A DNA stretch of 64,000 bases from Cotesia glomerata (taxonomy: Eukaryota; Arthropoda; Insecta; Hymenoptera; Braconidae): NCBI RefSeq assembly GCF_020080835.1, contig NC_058166.1, positions 4,154,001 through 4,218,000 of the forward strand, written 5' to 3'. The notes beneath the pieces were generated by a model. That model was not told the DNA's origin. It made no database searches and worked only from the letters and a program-made list of their open reading frames with translations. Numbering within the stretch: the stretch's first letter is position 1; each line of letters begins with the position of its first letter. Shown here piece by piece: positions 24,642 through 36,600 of the stretch. The position numbers were made by a program, and so were the translations under genes.

Positions 24642-24776
24642 TGTAATTTTCCGTACATTCTTGTTAATTATTCGTGCTAACACATATAGAAGCCGTTTGC
24701 AATAAAAATCTAAAAAAAAAATTCTATTACAAATTTTTCAATAAATTAAAGTAAAAAAAAAAAAAATAACAATTAC

Positions 24777-24890
24777 CTGTAAACATTGTCTGAATAATTA
24801 TACTCCATTTCTATCTACGATTCGTGTGATGTTATTAATTATTGATAATGAATAAATTAGTTTCTAATTAAAAATATAATAATTATACTA
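24777..24890 (-). other. Candidate 5' UTR exon of LARGE
   Basis: On the minus strand an ACAG|GTAATT donor lies at 24777/24776, upstream of the TAG acceptor at 24710 that precedes the start-codon exon. If used, it is a non-coding leader exon. It contains an upstream ATG whose frame runs through the splice and stops before the main ATG, so it would be a short uORF. The 5' boundary is arbitrary. Support is splice motif and position only. Confidence 0.35.
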
Positions 24891-24892
24891 AC

Positions 24893-26113
24893 TCACCTCA
24901 CAATATTAATATGAAACATTTGAAATTCTAATAATATCCTTGTTTGAATAATTAAATTAGTCGGACAATTGAACATGCCCACATAACTTATTTATTAATT
25001 AAAACTTCCATTGCACACTGCATTAACCTAACCACTAACTGACTCTATTACTGTCATTTTTACTCACATACTTAATATATATTTATTATTGTTATATGTA
25101 TACATGTATTTTTTTTTTTTCATTTAATCTGTTTAACAATCATCTTTTTTTTTTTTTTTTTTTTTTTTTGATAAACTAAAGTTATCCGACGTGTATAATT
25201 ATTTAATAAATTAGAACAAAATAATATTCATTAAAAATTGCATTTAAAGTTTTACAATTTTTTTAAAAGTGAATTTTTATTTTTTTAACTCTTTTGTATA
25301 AAAATTTTCAATAAAAATAATTGTAAAAATTTTTAGATGTCAGTTAAGTTTAGTTTTCATTTTTTTTTGGTTAAGTTTTTGTTTATTTCTATAATTCAAC
25401 ACTTCAGTTTTTTTTTTTTTTTTTTTTTAAATTAAGACAAATAATTGCAAAACAATTATTGAATAAAAATATTTTTATAAATAATTAAACTTTTATAATT
25501 TTTTTTCAATTTTTAATTGTGATATTTTTTATTAAAATTTTTAAAGTTTATGATACTGAAGTTAGCTGACAACTGTCACTTTTAAAATTCTCATAAATCA
25601 ATTACAACAGTAAAAATGTCTACAAATAATATGAAAATTAACTTGGCAGATATTTAATAATTTTAAGAATTTTTTTAACAAATAAATTATGGCAAAAAAA
25701 ATGAAAAATAAAAAATTGACATTTAGAAATTTAAAAAAATTAAAAATGCAATTTTTTATAAGTAATTTTTTAGAATGAAAATTAAATTAGCCGTCATTTA
25801 AAAATTTTTATATTTTATTTTGTTGAAAAATAATTCTTAAAAAATTAAAATTAAAATTTTCACATGTAGAAAATTTTTAAAATTATACATGGAATATTGA
25901 CAAAATAGTTTTTTAATGCTAATTTTTAATTAATAAAACATATCAAAAATTTTTGAGTGTCAGCTAACTTAATTTTCATTTTTTTAGAACAAATTTTTTT
26001 GTTAAATAAAATTAAAAAATAGTCAAGTGACTGCTAAATTTTGATATAATACAAATAATTTTTTTTTTTAATTATTTAATAATTCTAAAGTTAGCCGATG
26101 TTTTTAATTACCC
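24893..26113. other. Intergenic DNA with degenerate TTAGCCGACA repeats
   Basis: Upstream of LARGE; presumably holds its promoter, but no motif can be assigned. Several degenerate stretches carry AAAGTTAGCTGACA / TGTCAGCTAACTTAATTTTC motifs (about 25160-25360, 25540-25600, 25770-26090). Relatives lie at 28260-28400, 29060-29250, 32150-32360, 62690-62780 and 63650-63720. Confidence 0.5.
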
Positions 26114-28249
26114 GTGAAAAAAAAATCGTCTTAAAATTGTCGTTTTTACACGCTTTATATTAGCTTCACTTGTATGTCAGTTTGTTTGTCAGTTTGTCAG
26201 TATGTCAGTATGTAACTCTCCGTGGGTAATCTGCGCGCCTGCGGCCTTCCTTGGTTCTGGTAGCCGTTTCTCAGGCTCGCTCTCCGAAATCGAACTCTGA
26301 TTCCCCGTATTTATAATATTTATAAATAATTATTTTTTATTAGCTTCACTTGTATGTCAGTTTGTCAGTATGTCAGTATGTAACTCTCCGTGGGTAATTT
26401 GCGCGCCTGAATATTTTTGATAATCAACAAATAATAGTTTAAAAAAACTAAAAAATCACGCTTTTATAAATAAACCAAACTAAAAAGTAAAAATAAATAA
26501 TAGTTTAAAAAACTAAACACGCTTTTATAGAAAACCAAACTAAAAAATAGAAAATAAATTTAAATTAAGAATAGTGTTAAAAATTTCAATAAATATAAAT
26601 TAATAATAGTGTAAATAAAAAAAAATGTATTTTATTTAAAAAAAAGCGTGGGGTGCTTTTTAAGATATTATCAAAATGATAATCACTCTACTCATATCTG
26701 TCAATAAAATATTTATAACTATTGACACCATGCACCTCACGCTTTTTTTTAAATAAAATACATTTTTTTTATTTACACTATTATTAATTTATATTTATTG
26801 AAATTTTTAACACTATTCTTAATTTAAATTTATTTTCTATTTTTTAGTTTGGTTTTCTATAAAAAGCGTGTTTTTAGTTTTTTTAAACTATTATTTTTAA
26901 GATCTTAAACGTGACACAAACCAAGACTATTTTTAGACTCTTTTAAGATGCCAAAAAAAAATTCCAAAAGCAGATTTTTGAAAATTTGGTTCTCGAATTT
27001 GTTGTGAAAATTAATTTTTAGATGATTTTACGACTTTTTAAGTGCAATATTTTTGCGTAAGATGTTTATAAATTGAATTTAAAATTGTTAAAAAATTATC
27101 ATCCGACAATTTTAAGACTTTTTTAAAACGTTCCGTTTTAATGTTCCGGGGCTCTGTCGCTGTTAGCTCATCTTAAAATAGTCTCTAAATTTTTTTTTAG
27201 ACTAATTTAAGATCATTTTAAGACAGTTTAAAGACGCTCCATAATAATTTTTCGGAGCTGTCATTGTGATATCACCTTAAAATAGCCTAGAAATTTTTTA
27301 ATAATTTAAAAAAAATTTTTAAGACTGTTTCAAAATTTTTTCCATTTGATTTTAAGATTTTTTTAAGACTATTTTAAGATTTTTTAAAGACTATTTAAAG
27401 ACGCTCTATAATTATGTTCTGGAGCTCTGTCGTCAAATTTTTTTTGTCTATTTTACGATTTTTTTAAGACTTTAAAAATTATTTTAAGACTATCTTAAAA
27501 TCTTATCTTAAGACTATCTTAAAATCTTAAAATAGTCTTAAAAAAATCATCAAAAAATTTTCAGACTATATCAAGATGATATCACAGCGACAGCTCCGAA
27601 AAATTATTATAGAGCGTCGTTAAATAGTCTTAAAATGATCTTAAAAGAGTCTAAAAAAAATTCTTAGACTATTTTAAGATAAACTCACAGCAACAGAGCT
27701 TCGGAACATAATTATGGAGCGTCTTTAAATAGTTTTTAAAAAATTTTTTAATAGTCTGAAAAAAATCTTAAAATAGTCTTAAAAAAATTATTAAAAAATT
27801 TCTAGGCTATTTTAAGGTGATATCACAATGACGGCTCCGGAAAATTATTATGGAGCATCTTTAAATTGTCATAAAATGATCTTAAATTAGTCTTAAAAAA
27901 AAATTTAGAGACTATTTTAAGATGAGCTAACAGTGACAGAGCCCCGGAACATTAAAACGGAACGTTTTAAAAAAGTCTTAAAATTGTCGGATAATAATTT
28001 TTTAACAATTTTAAATTCAATTTAAAAACATCTTACTCAAAAATATTCCAGTTAGAAAGTCGTAAAATCGTCTAAAAAATTTCTCTAAAAATTATTTTTC
28101 ACAACAAATTCGAGAACCAAATTTTCAAAAATCTGCTCTTGGAATTTTTTTTTTTTTTGACGTCTTAAAAGAGTCTTAAAAAAGTCTTGGTTTGTGTCAC
28201 GTTTAAGATCTTAAACAAACGACAATTTTAAGACGATTTTTTTTAAACC
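26114..28249. mobile_element. Foldback J copy 1, interrupted by element H
   Basis: Long inverted arms: left AAAAATCGTCTTAAAATTGT and AAGATCTTAAACGTGACACA; right TGTGTCACGTTTAAGATCTT and ACAATTTTAAGACGATTTTT. Repeated CTTAAAATAGTCTTAAAA motifs fill the interior. The left arm is split by element H at the CGTTT/AAGATC junction, while the right arm is intact. A shorter copy is at 58258-58766. Confidence 0.87.
26148..26892. mobile_element. Element H copy 2
   Basis: Nearly identical to 14236-14971 across its length, including GCGCGCCTGCGGCCTTCCTT, the repeated TGTCAGTATGTCAGT and the ~200-bp palindromic arms. It lies inside the left arm of foldback J. Confidence 0.87.
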
Positions 28250-29439
28250 GGTATGAAATTAGAACTAAAAATATTTTTTAAAAATTGCACTTATAGTTTT
28301 TCAATTTTTTTACAAATGAAAATTTTTTTTTTGTAATGATTTTTTCAATAAAAAAAAATTCTAAAAATTTCTAGATGTCAGCTAACTTAATTTTTATAAT
28401 TATTTGTAGAATAAAATTAATAAAAAATTGTTTTAGTTCTAATTTAATCAATTAAACAAAATCAAATAATAAAAAATGTCAGCTAACTTTATTATTATAA
28501 AACATGACAGATATATGTTAATTTAAATATAATTTCTTATCTATAATTATCCGTCAGTGGAATTGCTCGTAAATAATAATTTTGAATTAAATTTTTATTG
28601 AATTATTTTGTAAATTTAGCAGCGCTCTAAAAAATTAAGAACATTTCAACAGACAATTTTACACGTTGCAGAAATAACTATTATTAAATATGATCAAAAA
28701 TATCACTGTGTAATTTTTGATGAACTAGTAATCTAATCTAGTACTTACGTATATTATTTTAGACTTCGATTAATTGAAAAGTTAGTTGTAAGCTATATAT
28801 CGCTCTACTGAAAATAAATAACTCAATAAAAATTCAATTAGCACACTGGATATGAGATACCCGAAGGTAAGTTCAAATTTAGACAATATTTTTATAATTT
28901 TATCGGCAAAATTTATTCACATTAAACGTTAAAAATTTTTTTTTTTGCAGTTAAATAATTATAAATGAAATTTTTTAGAAAATTTCACCTTTAGAATTGA
29001 AAAAAAAAAAATACAAGTCCAATTTTTAAAAAATATTTCTTTAATAATTTTTAATTCTTTACCATGCGTGTTATAACAAAAAATGAAAATTAAATTTGCC
29101 GACATCTCAAAATTTTTGTAATTTTTTTTATTAAAAAAAATATTAAAAGAAAAAATTTCACATGTAGAAAATTTAAAAAACTATGCGTGCAATTTTTTAA
29201 AAATATGTTTTTACTTCTAATTTAATTAATAAAAAAAAGTCAAAAATTTTTGTTCTTTATATTATTAAAAGAATAAGAAAAATTTTCTGTCCAGGATAAT
29301 CATACGATAGAATCGGTTTTTTTAGTGAAATTTAGTGTCATTTAAAAGGTCTTGATATGAATTTGTGCCTTTTCAAGGTTTCATATCATTCTCACCGATA
29401 GTCAATTTATGATGATAAGTATTTAGGCTGCATTCGAAA
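28250..29439. other. Intergenic DNA between LARGE and mesh
   Basis: Degenerate TTAGCCGACA-type repeats (28260-28400, 29060-29250) plus unique sequence. A plus-strand ATGAGATACCCGAAG|GTAAGT near 28851-28865 looks like a tiny first coding exon, but nothing downstream supports a gene. Confidence 0.4.
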
Positions 29440-29582
29440 ATGCTCTATCTCTAGATACATAATTAAGAAATGACCTTGTGTCTTGTGAACGATTGACATT
29501 TTTAAAGATATAAGCTCATCCTGATGTTACACTCATCGAGACCTTTCATTTGAGTACCCACATCAATTTTTCATATATTTTA

Positions 29583-29645
<63 letters not shown>

Positions 29646-30100
29646 GTGCATGTGGGTACTCAAACGAAAGCTCTTGATGAGTGTAACATCAAGATGAGCT
29701 TCTATTATTAAAAATGTCAATATTTAAGAAAGTACAATGCAATTTAACAAATTTCTTGTGAACTATTGATATTTTTTAAGATATAAGCTCACCCCAACAT
29801 TACACTCATCAAGACCTTTCATTTAAGTACCCACATTAGTTTATCATACATTCATATATTTATATATACATATATATATATGTATATATGAAAAATATAT
29901 GAAAAGTGCATGTGGGTACTCAAATGAAAGCTCTTGATGTGTGTAACATCGAGATGAACTTATTATATCTTTAAAAATGTCAATATTTAAAAAAGCACAG
30001 TGTAATTTAACAAAAGTTATTATTAAATAAAGGAAAATTTTATTTATTTATAGTTCACAAGTCACGGCAGTCACATAGTGACTGCAAGGTTGCTAGTAAC
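29440..30100. repeat. Hairpin array, inverted copy of 575-1430
   Basis: Two hairpins with GAGACCTTTCATTTGAGTAC arms around (AT)n loops (29580-29640, 29860-29890), then the flank GCAGTCACATAGTGACTGC, mirroring 590-620. Confidence 0.8.
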
Positions 30101-30577
30101 AATAAATTTATAATGAAAAAAATTTCAAAAATTTATGAGTAGAATTTTTTTATATATATTTTTTTTTTTCTAATAATTTATGTTATAAAAATTATCAAAC
30201 AAATTTTAAGACCAAAGTGCTCGCGGATTAATAAAAAAAAAAATAAGAATTTATTTTTTAAAATTATTTTTACTTACAAATTTATTATAAAAACGTTATA
30301 AAATAAAATTTTTAATTATAAATAAAAAAATTAAGTATATTTAATAAAAAAAAAAAAAAATAGATATAATAACAAAAAATTATAGTGCAAAATAAATTAT
30401 AAGCTCATATAATATTACTATTAATTTTCTATACTTACAATTTATATTTCTTTTTATAAACTATTTATAATTCTTTGAATAATTAAGTTTTTAAATTTCA
30501 TTTACGAAGCTTAATTATTCATCTAGACTGTCTACGAGTTACAAAAGCTAAATATGTACCAAACTCCCTAGTGATAT
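30101..30577. other. 3' UTR region of mesh short isoform
   Basis: AT-rich DNA after the stop at 30578. It contains TTTATT at 30250-30255 (AATAAA on the minus strand). No other feature recognised. Confidence 0.4.
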
Positions 30578-30677
30578 TTAATTAATTTCTGTTGCTCTAA
30601 TTTCTGTTGGGGTTGTCGATGATTCATTAATATCATCATCAATTTTCCTTATCCTCTGTAACTCAGTGATACGTGAT
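30578..30677 (-). CDS. mesh: Mesh alternative exon S2 (short tail, stop)
   Basis: After a 60-nt intron (TTATAG acceptor) it encodes SRITELQRIRKIDDDINESS and ends TEIN, TAA at 30578-30580. This gives a tail of about 50 residues after the helix, with no PDZ-ligand motif. A TTTATT (AATAAA on the minus strand) at 30250-30255 is a possible poly(A) signal. Confidence 0.85.
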
Positions 30678-33600
30678 CTATAACAAATTATTGAGTTAAA
30701 TAATAATAATTAAAAAAATTATAATATTTAATAATACCTCATCTGTGATTCCTGTGATTCGCGTTCTTTCTTACGACTTTGCAGGGCTCTGAACGCAACA
30801 CAAATTATTATCATTATAATCGGAATTAAACAACCTAATATTATACCAGTCGTAACACCAGCTTGTCGTGAACTATATTCCTGGTGACCTATTGTATAAT
30901 ATTCATTAATATTATTCATTTATAAGTGGTACCTATAATATCTAATTATAATATATTTAAGAGGGGAATGAAAATTTCACAAATGCATTAAGAAATTTCC
31001 ATTCCACAATAATTAGCATTTTTTATTTTTTTTGTCATTAATATCCATTAGTTTATCAATAATACTCTACTTTGTGGAATAGAAAATTTCCGTAGCATAT
31101 ATTTAAATATAAAAAATTTTCTTTATTATTAAAAAAATGTTTTACAAAAAAAATACAATTAAATTTATAATATTATTATGATTACAAAATTATTAAAAAT
31201 ATTTCTATTCCACAGAGTAAAAAAAAGCTCAAAGGGTCATTCTGGTTTGTAACTTAAAAAAAAAATTTTTTTTTAAATATTTTTCGAAAGTACATGTATG
31301 TAAAAGTATTGTGATGTTCGAGTGGAAGAAAATCAAATTTTTGAAAGAGCTGAAGAAATTTTTTATGGTGCCAGTGTCACTGATTTTCTTTGCTTAGGAT
31401 TTTTTTTTAATTAAGAAAACTTTAAGGGGGAATTCTGGTCTAGGAATTTGAAAAAATTAATTTTTTTTTCATATTTTCAAAGCTTAAGAGGGAACACCAC
31501 TGTGACGATCGAAAAAAACAGATCATCTGAAAATAGAAACCCAAATTGCTTTTTAATCAATAAGGATGTAGTTATCGTCGCAAGTACGGAATTTAAAAAA
31601 TTTTTATTTTAAGGTAGTACCCTCGCCAAAGTCGTTTTCTTAGGATTTTTTTTTAATTTTGGCAGATTAATGTTCATATAATTCTGCGTCGATTGGCGCA
31701 ATTTGAGAATTTTTGACCAACTAGTTTCCGAGATATTTAATTTCAAAGTTTGAGTTTTGAACGCTCTTATACATTACAGTATACGGGATATCGAAAAATT
31801 TACCTACAAACATTTTTATATCTTAGAAACTTTTCTTAGGATCTTTTTAAAAAACTAGAGTAACGTTAACTAACAACTTAACAATTTAAAAAAAAAAAAT
31901 TAATTGATAATTACCACACAGTTTCAGAGATATTTATTAATAAGTAATGAAAAATTTACCAGACTTTAACCGAGGAGGGGATACGTTAATAAAGCTGTGG
32001 CAACAGCGCAAGTTTTGTGAGCCGCGAAAGAAGTATGAGATGCGCATGCGCTGACAAATTTGAAAAGTTTAATTTACGTTAGGTGTAATATTATAGTTAT
32101 TAATTTTATTTATTTAAAAAAAAACTATGATTATTTTATGAAAATGAGTATTTTTTTATGATACTAAAGTTAGTCGACATTTTTAATTTTTTGATTTTTT
32201 TTTTAATAATTAAATAAGAAAAAAAAAATTTTTTTTTATATTGTATTTACAGTTTTTGAAGTTTTTTTCAAGTGAAATTTTTTTTTATTTTTTTGTAATC
32301 ATTTTTTCAATAAAAAAAATTTATAAAAATTTTTAAATGTCGGCTGAATTAATTTTAATTTTTTTTTATATTTATTAAAAATTCAAAAAGTTAACAATTT
32401 TAATATAATAATATATATTAATCTTTCATAAGTTATAAAAATAATAGTCAGATGAAATAATAAAAAATACTTAAATTTAAAATTAGTTAATACATATAAA
32501 CACAAAAATTTAATTACTTATTTTTCTGAAAAAACAAAACAATATTGTCAATTATTTTTTTTCTATTTGTTATTTGTATAGTTATTTGCATATGTGCTAG
32601 AGATTTCTGTCGTTTTTCAAGGACTTTTTTTCATGAATCGTCTTTTATAAGTCGATTTTTCAGACATTGTTACTATATTTCCAAATAAATGTTAGTAAAT
32701 AAATAAATAAACGCATGTATCAAAACAGAAGTTAGTCTACAGTTGATCCAAAACACTACAGTATCACCACTATAAAATATATTGACGCTCACGCAGTGTT
32801 GCCAGACTTTTCAAACGATCAGTTTCTCGTTTGTGATTGGTTGAAATAAGTACATAAACAGCAAAAAGTTTTAGGCTTGTCAATAATGACTATTCGGTAT
32901 GTGTACCGTACACTCTAGCATAAACTTTTGACGACGGAAGTCGCAAGGGTAATACCTTAAAGATTTTTTTAGCCGGGTTAAAACAAAAAAAAATAGTAAG
33001 AATAGTGAGAAAATTTTCAATTAGTTGCCATTTTTTTTTAAATTAAAATTTTTAAAATTACGTATGTGCAATGATAACTACATCCTTACTGATTAAAAGG
33101 CAATCTAGGTTTTTATTTTCAGATGATCCGTTTTTGAGTTATCGAACCGACCATGGAGGGGGAAATTTTCTCCAGGGCTCGACGAGATTGTTAATAACTT
33201 TGTAATAATTAAATATTATTTAATAAAAATTTAGGGTAATAATCTTTAATGTACCCTTAATAAAATAATAAAAATCCGATCCCCAGATTCCTTTATTTTC
33301 TCTGTCAAAAAAATTTCCGAAAATCACCTCTTTTTTTCGATCATCACAGTGGTGTTCCCCCTTAACTTTTTAAAAATATGTCTTTAGGATTTTAGAAAAT
33401 TCAAATTATTTTCGAAGAAATGGTTGTTTTGTTGACGCGACATCCAAACTAGCCCGGCCGGAACTGGACTGCTAGAAACTTTACGCGAAACTTTAAACGC
33501 ATTTTTCTTAAAACTGTCTTTTTTAAAGCGATACCCACGATTTCTCAAGTTCTACTGAACCGAATTACTTGAAATTTGGTGCAAGTCTTCTTTATAAATT

Positions 33601-36600
33601 TTTCTATCGCATGAACTATCCTCATACCCAAATTTAAATATTTACTATTTTTAAAAAATCTGGATAACTCAAAAAAAGTGGAACGAAAATTAATTTTTTT
33701 TTTTTAAGGCAGTAGCCATTTTGTGAAAATTTTTTTTTTTCAACTTTTTTTTAGTTAGTGCAGTAGCGGTATTACTCTAAATTAATAATCTTTTTTTTCC
33801 AAGATTGCTAGGAGGGTTGGAATCATGGGTATGGTCGCGTGAAAATTTTTTGAAATCCCCACTTTAATAGCTGCACAGAAAAAAAAGTTCACTTGAGCCA
33901 AGAAAATATTTTTCTTCCTAATTATTTTCTAGAGCGAAAAAAAATTTTTTTTTGACACAAGAAATTTTGCTTATTACAACTAAATTAATTCTCTTGCTTT
34001 AAGAAATACGAATCTTAATCCAAGAAAATTGATTTAAGTCAAGAAAATCTTCTTGTTTTGAGAAAATTCAGCCTCTTGCTCCAAAAAATTTTGTTCTTGA
34101 TAGAAGTAAATTTTCTTGTCTTGAGAAAATTTCTCTTTTGCTCCAAAAAATTAAATATTTCGATAGAAGTAAATTTTCATTAATATTTTTATTGATTAAC
34201 ATGTCAAATGGGAAGATCAAATAATATTGAATCATTTTTTTTTCACTCAATATGTATAATTGCACGCTAAAATAATATAAAATAGGTATCAAATATTCGA
34301 GAGAAAAATTTTCTCAAGGTGAGAAAATTTTTTTCTCAGCTAAAGTAGGTGGCGCTGCTTCCCTAAAGTATCCAAAAATCTTGATTAAATATAAAAATTT
34401 ATTGTATCAAGTATTTATGATGATTCGAATTAAGAAAAAATTACTTCCACCAAGAATAAAATTTAAAGAAAAATTTTTACTTCGGCCAACACAACTTCGG
34501 TCTTTTTTCAAGCATCCGAAAATTTTCTTGAGCCAAGAATTTTGTTTTCCAGTCAAGAAATTTTTCTTTCTGTGTGCTAACTTTTTGAATTTTGAATTTT
34601 TGAATTTTTTTTTCTCAGTAATCTTGAAATATTAATAAATATCTTCTAAAAAAATGAATAGGAAAAATATTGATTGCTTTTTTTTACTTAAAAAATTACC
34701 TCCAATTCAAGCTTCTAAACCAGAATACTCCCTTAAACGCGTTTATCTCAGAACTATGTTTTTCTTGTTTACGTAAATGATATCTCCGGAACCACTGACC
34801 CGATCTTAATGAAATTCAAACCACATATTCTATATAGTAGTAGCTATTGCATCAGCTATAACTAAATCAAAATTTTGATTTTTACTTTTTTTTCAGGACT
34901 AAAAACAGTGAAAAAAAGCTTCATTTTTCAATTTCCTTTTAAATGTCCGTCATTTTGTTATTTATCAACAAATATTAATTAATCTCCATCGCTCGTGCAA
35001 TGCCTACTTATATATTGAAGGTAAATAATTTTGGTTTTTGTTTTTTAGATGAGCCGTTATCAAGTTATCATGTAGGTCAGCGACATACCAACTGTTGAAG
35101 TCGCTCCGTTCATTCGTTATTTATTCAAATAAAAAATAGAAAAAAAATAAATTTAGATATTTTTAGTATTATTGAAGAGTGTATTTGTTGAGCTGGATAA
35201 ATTTTATGTTAGTATCTATAATAGTTTCTGTGTAAAAAAATCATGAAGATCATGAACCAGAATGACCCCTTAATTAAACTAAAATAATTTTCAATTAATT
35301 AATCAAATAAATCGATTTATTTCTAAACATCGCTCTCTTTACTGGGACTGGCAGTTTTTCTATTATCTGTGGAATCTTCACCACTAACTAAACTAGGTTC
35401 TTTAAGGTCCCAATCTTTGTCTTCAAATTCAATGTCGGGTCTATTGGGTAATGGTTCGTGTGTGTGATAAACCCTGTCATAACTTCTGCGTTTCCATGCA
35501 CTTGTGTTAGTAATTGTACTCGAGTCACTAGTCGGTGTAACCGGTGAAATTGGCCTATCACGTGGTATCACTGATCGCGTAAATGAGTCATTATCAAGTG
35601 CAGATCGTTCGGAAAAACGCCACGATTTCGTAGAACTTCCTTGGTTTGAATTTTTTTTAAGGCAAACGAATACTGCGGCCATTAAAGCTATGGCTGGAAT
35701 TAATACCGCGCTTATGATACCCATCGTCGTCCAGGCTGTTCGTTGTGAATACTCGATCTGACCTATATGTTTTACGGTTTTTTAAATTTATTTTCTATAT
35801 CGCGTGCCAAAAGGTAAAAGAATGCATTAGTTTTTTTTATCGCCAATCGACTGGTAGACATATATTCGACGTATAAAAATCAAATATTGATTTTCGAAAG
35901 CTAAAAGCGCGTACGTCTTTAATGATGCGCTCTTTTAGTTTTGAATATTTGAAAATTTTATGATCTAAAGCTAAAAGGGCCTTTAAATTTTTTTTCTAAG
36001 CCTTTTATTAAAATGCTTTATCAAAAGCCTGAAATTTGAAAAAATGCTGTCAAAGAGGCGCATTCTAACTATAAACTTTTTTAAAATTAAAATTAGAAAT
36101 ATTTTTAGAAAAATGACAAAATATACATGATTGTATTAATGTTGTTTATTTCAAAATTTTATATTCAGAAACTCACTAACTGCAAAACTAAACAATTGTT
36201 TTCGTTTTGCTCCTTTTTATAATAATTGAGCTTTGCATACACGGAAAGAAAAAGATTACACTTGATAATATTCTAGATTATACTCAGTGACATCTGTAGT
36301 GAAAAAAAATTTAAGATAGTAGCTAGTATAATCTAGATTATACTGAGTGATATCTGAATTATGCTCATTGTAATCTTCCATTTCCTCCAGTGAAATCTCA
36401 GATTATACCGCGTAAGATTCCACTGGATATAATCCGAGATTGTATCCCGTAGAATTTGGATTATATTCAGTAGAATCTTAGATTATACCCAGTGATATCT
36501 GCACCATTTTCTTTTTAGCGCCTGCGCGTGAAGTGCTGTTTACAATTTGTGAATTATAGTCAATCATCAGTATATTGAACATTAAAAAAATATAATCGGT

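Larger units (their letters stand above)
31230..35271. mobile_element. 4-kb concentric foldback M (mesh intron)
   Basis: Outer ends AAAGGGTCATTCTGGTT (31231) and AACCAGAATGACCCCTTAA (35271). A second pair, TTAAGGGGGAATTCTGGTCT (about 31422) and CCAGAATACTCCCTTAA (about 34735), lies within. The whole contains N (31484-33365) and I copy 2 (33871-34577). It sits between the two alternative terminal regions of mesh. Confidence 0.75.

Noticed and set aside
35504..35761. Plus-strand open frame of 85 residues
   Set aside because: Antisense shadow of mesh exon L, which has splice sites, homology and a transmembrane helix on the minus strand.
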